Origin: DASUFP01 sp036274495
GTDB lineage: Bacteria > Bacteroidota > Bacteroidia > AKYH767-A > OLB10
NCBI GenBank assembly: GCA_036274495.1
Contig: DASUFP010000085.1
Location: 1 to 45,219, forward strand
DNA length: 45,219 bases
Direction of reading: 5' to 3'
In this document: positions 41,549-45,219 of the stretch, piece after piece
Layout of the letters: each line of letters starts with the position of its first letter
Numbering within the stretch: position 1 is the first letter of the stretch
Made by a program: the position numbers and the translations under genes
The notes under the pieces: model-generated
Told to the model about the DNA's origin: nothing
What the model saw: the letters and a program-made list of their open reading frames with translations, nothing else
The model's database searches: none

Positions 41549-42234
41549 TTAAGAAAACTTGCTCTTATTTTTTTTGCCAGCAAATGCCTGTCGGCCACTT
41601 CAAAAACATGACCGGTATTTTCCAGAACAACGCAATTTCCGTTTGGTAGCATTCCGGCAACCTTTTGCGTTTCGATAATGCTCACCATCTTGTCCGTTTC
41701 TCCGACACAAAGGGTAACAGGAATCAGAATTTTTGAAAAATCCTTATCCAAAAGATGCTTTTCACCTAACCGGAACATTAATAAGCCTGTCAATTCAACT
41801 ATTTTCTTCCATCCGACAGCAGTGTGCACCTTATCAAGGGCATTTACAAAGTCAGGAATTTTTCGCTCCATCATAACAGGATTTAACCTGGCCACTTCAA
41901 TTGCAGCAGTATCCTGATTCCAATCTAATTTAGTCCCGAGAGTTACAATACCGGATACCCTGGCGGGATGGTTCGCGGCCAGCGACAGGGCCACATACCC
42001 GCCCATGCTGTAGCCAAAAAACCCTGCAGAAGATATAGCGTGCGTATTCATGTATTGCACCACATCATCAACAAGGGTGTCAACTGTAAATTCACCGCTT
42101 TCCAATGGCGCATTTCCATGTCCCCTGAATGTTATAACGTGGGTAATGGCACCATCTGAAACCAGCTCCGCCAGTTCTTTTAGTTGTTCACCTGAAGCAA
42201 GCGCCCCATGCAGAAAAATGATGTGTGGTTTCAT
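41542..42234 (-). CDS. Alpha/beta hydrolase
   Basis: About 230 aa. HIIFLHGALASGEQL supplies the oxyanion HG, GYSMGGYVALSLA is the nucleophile elbow with Ser about 95, and GETDKMVSI and ENTGHVFEV supply the catalytic Asp and His. Complete triad, no signal peptide, no clear substrate. It follows the ABC ATPase gene by six bases, so likely the last gene of that operon. Confidence 0.87.
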   Translation of the reverse strand: MKPHIIFLHGALASGEQLKELAELVSDGAITHVITFRGHGNAPLESGEFTVDTLVDDVVQYMNTHAISSAGFFGYSMGGYVALSLAANHPARVSGIVTLGTKLDWNQDTAAIEVARLNPVMMERKIPDFVNALDKVHTAVGWKKIVELTGLLMFRLGEKHLLDKDFSKILIPVTLCVGETDKMVSIIETQKVAGMLPNGNCVVLENTGHVFEVADRHLLAKKIRASFLNQ

Positions 42235-42240
42235 CTGTAA

Positions 42241-42939
42241 TCAGACAATAGTGAGGGTTTCTATTTGCTGTTGTATCTGATTATCGAGCTCCCGGTAAAC
42301 CTGTTCTTCAATTTCGACAGCATCAACAAAATCAAACGACTTGGTAACCCTTCCATTTCTGATAATCGTCAGCGTATCGCACACCTCTGTCATAGAACTC
42401 AGTATATGAGATGTAATCAATATGGTTTTCCCTTTGGCGCGCAGCAGCTTTAATACCTGTGTTAATATACGTACCGACTCCATATCGAGTCCGTTAAAAG
42501 GCTCGTCCAGCAATAACAAGGGTTTTCCGCTGCAAACAACTCCAATGAGTGCCAGCTTTTTTTTCATGCCCGAAGAATACTCTTCAATAAAACCTTTGGC
42601 AGGCAAATTAAACAATCGCATCCACGGTGAAAAATCAAAACCCTTGTGATTATTCAGCAACGAAAGATATTCAGGTCCGGTAATGGAATGATAAAAATAA
42701 TTTTCTGTTTCAAGAAACGCTACCTGACCATTGGTACCTGAATTGCGAAACTTCACGGAACCGGAATAGACCTTATGCAGTCCATATATCACTCTCATCA
42801 GGGTAGTTTTCCCGGAACCGTTTAACCCTATCAGCCCATGGATTCCGTTTTCTGAAAATGATGCGGTAATATCCTCAAGGACCACCTCTCCATTATAACC
42901 TGCAGCAATTTTGTTAAGCATTAACATTTCTGTATGCAT
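42241..42939 (-). CDS. ABC transporter ATP-binding protein
   Basis: About 232 aa. Walker A GLNGSGKTTLM, Q-loop VAFLETENYF, signature YSSGMKKKLALI, Walker B LLLLDEPFNGLD, H-loop ITSHILSS: all present. Resembles export-type ABC ATPases of the ABC-2 group. Overlaps the upstream permease gene by 26 bp (an internal Met four codons later would reduce this to 14), so the two are translated together and should form one transporter. Substrate unknown. Confidence 0.9.
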   Translation of the reverse strand: MHTEMLMLNKIAAGYNGEVVLEDITASFSENGIHGLIGLNGSGKTTLMRVIYGLHKVYSGSVKFRNSGTNGQVAFLETENYFYHSITGPEYLSLLNNHKGFDFSPWMRLFNLPAKGFIEEYSSGMKKKLALIGVVCSGKPLLLLDEPFNGLDMESVRILTQVLKLLRAKGKTILITSHILSSMTEVCDTLTIIRNGRVTKSFDFVDAVEIEEQVYRELDNQIQQQIETLTIV

Positions 42940-43867
42940 TTAAATTTTTAACAGCTCTGAAGTAATTCCAGATCAGATAAAAGAGAGGAATGGGTACTAA
43001 AAACGGAACCACAATACTGACAGATGAGAGCGAAAACGTAATCTCATTGGTATTTCCGGTTGCACCGGGCTTCCAGACTGCATATTTGGAAACAACAAAC
43101 ACCAGCAAATTAATTACACTTAGCACAAACACAACCAGTGCAGGAATCCATTCGTGGCTTTTAAATAACAGATGAACTCCGATAGGAATAATAAGCACAA
43201 ACGTCCCGAAGCGGAATTGCGCACCAAGTTTCTCGTTCAGAAATTGCTTTGGCGTAGAAAAGTTTGCAAATAACAGTTCACGGCTTTCATTCTCATAATA
43301 AAATGATGAAACAAGAGAGGTAAACAACCAGATAAACACCAGGCTTACATAGGGCAACGGGGCAAACAGCAGTGCTCCGAAATAGCAAACGGTAAAACTT
43401 ATTTTGTTGACTCTGGAACCAGCCCTCCACTCAAACAATTTAAGCGGAATTCTATCGGACAAATAATTGCTTCCCGATACACTTCTTTCCCTGCCGGGCA
43501 ATAAGCTTATGATTACTACAGCAGGAAGAATAATAAGAGCAGCAAATGATCCGAAAAGTAATCCTGTAACAACAAACGGAAGTGTAAATACAACATACTC
43601 GGTGGCTTTAATTTTCCATGGTTTGAATCCGGTCAGCAATAAAAATTTTTGATCGCCCCGTTGATTGTTGATCAAAAAAACTATCAGCACCAACATCCCT
43701 ACTCCTATTCCGGACGTCCTGACAAGCAATTGAGAGAAACCAAAAAGATACAGCGACAAACCACCAAGAAGCATTACTATACAGCCTCTCAGAAATCCTG
43801 CATAATACAACTCCCGGCTCGCCTGTAACAACCGGACATAAACAAACCGTAAAGGTATGTCAGGCAT
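42914..43867 (-). CDS. ABC transporter permease-like membrane protein
   Basis: About 317 aa with about eight hydrophobic segments (for example GCIVMLLGGLSLYLFGF, VGMLVLIVFLINN, VVTGLLFGSFAALIILPAVV, VSIVVPFLVPIPLFYLIW). No classical permease motif is clear, but its overlap with the ATPase gene indicates the membrane half of that transporter. Starts at the stop of the DUF1015 gene (TGATG). Confidence 0.75.
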   Translation of the reverse strand: MPDIPLRFVYVRLLQASRELYYAGFLRGCIVMLLGGLSLYLFGFSQLLVRTSGIGVGMLVLIVFLINNQRGDQKFLLLTGFKPWKIKATEYVVFTLPFVVTGLLFGSFAALIILPAVVIISLLPGRERSVSGSNYLSDRIPLKLFEWRAGSRVNKISFTVCYFGALLFAPLPYVSLVFIWLFTSLVSSFYYENESRELLFANFSTPKQFLNEKLGAQFRFGTFVLIIPIGVHLLFKSHEWIPALVVFVLSVINLLVFVVSKYAVWKPGATGNTNEITFSLSSVSIVVPFLVPIPLFYLIWNYFRAVKNLNAYRNVNA

Positions 43868-45111
43868 CAGTCGATACTGTGAAGCACGAGTCCGCTGCGT
43901 AACTTCGGCTCAAACCAGGTTGTTTTTGGAGGCATAATATTACCGGTATCGGCAATATCAATAAGCTGTTTCATCGACACCGGATACAATGCGAAGGCAA
44001 CCTTCATCTCTCCTGAATTAACCCGTTTCTCCAGTTCACCCAATCCGCGTAATCCGCCCACAAAATCAATGCGTTTATCGGTACGTAAATCCTTTATGCC
44101 AAGCAGCGGCTCAAGTACCTGCTCCGATAAAATTGTAACATCAAGTACACCGATCGGATCCTTATCATCATATGTTCCCTCCTTTGCAGTAAGCGAATAC
44201 CATTTGCCGTCGACATACATCCCAAAGTTGTGCAGCTTATCAGGATGGGTTGCTGCTCCCGGTTTTTCTTTAATATCAAAAGACTTTTTCAGTTTTTCAA
44301 TAAATGCTTCAGTGGTAAGTCCGTTTAAATCCTTCACAACCCTGTTGTAATCCATAATATGAAGCTGATCGTCGGCAAAATGAACGGCGAGAAAATAATT
44401 ATACTCTTCGTTGCCTTTGTGGTTCGGATTTGCGGCCCTGCGCTCCTTCCCTACAAGGGCGGCCGCCGCTGTCCGGTGATGACCATCGGCGACATAAGTG
44501 CTTGGGATGGCGGCAAAGGCTTGTGTAATCTTATCAATGGTGTCCTCATCTTTCACCACCCAAAAAGTGTGTCCTATGCCATCATCAGAAACAAAATCAT
44601 ATTCCGGCTGAGTAGCCACAATGGCATCTACAATTTTATCTAAAGCGGCCACTTTCGGATAGGCAAAGAAAACAGGCTCGTAATTAAGACCGCTGATCCG
44701 TACATGCTTCTTACGGTCCTCTTCCTTATCGGAACGCGTGAGCTCGTGTTTTTTAATGATGTTGTTAAAATAATCATCAACACCGGCACAGCCAACAATA
44801 CCATTCTGTTTTCTGCCATTCATGGTTTGCTGGTATATATAATAACAATCCTGGCTGTCCTGAAAAAAGACACCGTCGCTGAACAGTTTCTTGAAATTGC
44901 TCTTTCCCTTTTCATAAATCTCCGGAGCATAGTGATCGAAATCATCGGGGAAGTCAATCTCCGGTTTAATTACGTGATAAAACGATACGGGATTGTCCTT
45001 ACATTCTTCACGGGCCTCCTTTTCGTTCAATACATCATAAGGCCTGCAGGCTACAAGACTTGCTTTTTCTTTAACGGGACGAATTCCTTTGAAAGGTTTA
45101 AGTATTGCCAT
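43867..45111 (-). CDS. DUF1015 family protein
   Basis: About 414 aa. Typical DUF1015 blocks: LKPFKGIRPVKEKASLVACR then PYDVLNEKEAREE, VSFYHVIKPEID, YVADGHHRTAAA, and EYNYFLAVHFADDQLHIMDY. Family role is not established. In Bacteroidota it is often next to serA/serC, which fits the fragment at the window's end. Start ATG 45111; the permease start overlaps its stop. Confidence 0.92.
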   Translation of the reverse strand: MAILKPFKGIRPVKEKASLVACRPYDVLNEKEAREECKDNPVSFYHVIKPEIDFPDDFDHYAPEIYEKGKSNFKKLFSDGVFFQDSQDCYYIYQQTMNGRKQNGIVGCAGVDDYFNNIIKKHELTRSDKEEDRKKHVRISGLNYEPVFFAYPKVAALDKIVDAIVATQPEYDFVSDDGIGHTFWVVKDEDTIDKITQAFAAIPSTYVADGHHRTAAAALVGKERRAANPNHKGNEEYNYFLAVHFADDQLHIMDYNRVVKDLNGLTTEAFIEKLKKSFDIKEKPGAATHPDKLHNFGMYVDGKWYSLTAKEGTYDDKDPIGVLDVTILSEQVLEPLLGIKDLRTDKRIDFVGGLRGLGELEKRVNSGEMKVAFALYPVSMKQLIDIADTGNIMPPKTTWFEPKLRSGLVLHSID

Positions 45112-45150
45112 AAATAATTTTGATTGTTTGATTAATAAATGCCGTAAAAA

Positions 45151-45219
45151 TCAGGGCTGAAATATTCCGGCAACTTTTTCGGCCAGCTCAATGCCGATTC
45201 GTAATTGCGCTTCGCGTGT
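45151..45219 (-). CDS. C-terminal end of a probable D-3-phosphoglycerate dehydrogenase (partial)
   Basis: The last 22 codons before TGA (45151-45153) read TREAQLRIGIELAEKVAGIF then QP. The E-A-Q-x-R-x-G-x-E-x-A pattern is the end of NAD-dependent 2-hydroxyacid dehydrogenases of the SerA type, following the catalytic-His region. Location beside DUF1015 agrees. Too short for certainty; the rest lies outside the window. Confidence 0.5.
   Translation of the reverse strand, partial: TREAQLRIGIELAEKVAGIFQP

Overview
The window looks like a chromosome segment of a Bacteroidota bacterium, probably an environmental Sphingobacteriia/Chitinophagia/Flavobacteriia-type lineage. The evidence is several secreted proteins that end in type IX secretion (T9SS) C-terminal sorting domains, promoter-like TAnnTTTG motifs, scarce Shine-Dalgarno sequences, and host-type genes such as a DPP III lipoprotein and DUF1015 beside a serA-like end. 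No species can be named from the sequence alone.

Layout. (1) 1-6847, plus strand: the end of an exopolysaccharide/O-antigen locus, with a Wzy-like polymerase (5' end outside the window), a GT4 glycosyltransferase, a fused zinc-type dehydrogenase/Gfo-Idh-MocA oxidoreductase, an alpha/alpha-toroid protein and a sugar-phosphate transferase. (2) 6883-15685, minus strand: three large cell-surface or secreted proteins (two beta-helix-like, one built of about ten Ig/PKD-like repeats) and the decayed tail of another T9SS protein. (3) 15949-17071: an elongator tRNA-Met, a GIY-YIG reading frame directly behind it, about 2.5 tandem repeats containing degenerate tRNA-Met pieces interleaved with TCCGCC-type palindromes, and a truncated second GIY-YIG copy. 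(4) 17163-about 31300, plus strand, clearly more AT-rich: an array of seven hairpin sites with the layout TAACA-stem-loop-stem-CGTTA, each just behind a gene or gene group. They look like integron attC sites; no integrase is present, so this reads as a CALIN (attC cluster lacking an integrase). Cargo: a zinc-ribbon-like hypothetical protein, an SdpI-family protein, a decayed frame, one very large (about 9.3 kb) five-gene cassette encoding a type I restriction-modification system (hsdR-hsdM-hsdS) followed by a Septu-like AAA ATPase + HNH nuclease pair, a membrane DnaJ-domain protein, an HNH nuclease with a small partner, and a lipoprotein. (5) 31574-33461: a broken T9SS serine hydrolase and a hypothetical lipoprotein. 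(6) 33636-45219: host genes, namely DPP III, a T9SS subtilisin, isoaspartyl peptidase, a YggS-type PLP protein, a phosphoesterase, an acetyltransferase, and a compact minus-strand run DUF1015 - ABC permease - ABC ATPase - alpha/beta hydrolase, with the end of a probable serA at the window edge.

The most unusual part is the defence-type cargo in attC-like cassettes. The five genes hsdR-M-S-AAA-HNH are stacked with overlapping starts and stops, so they should be expressed as one operon and have apparently been kept as a single unit between two attC-like sites. Two long bulged hairpins of identical design (stem-ACA-stem / stem-AGA-stem) lie just before and just after this operon and are not explained by the standard attC model.
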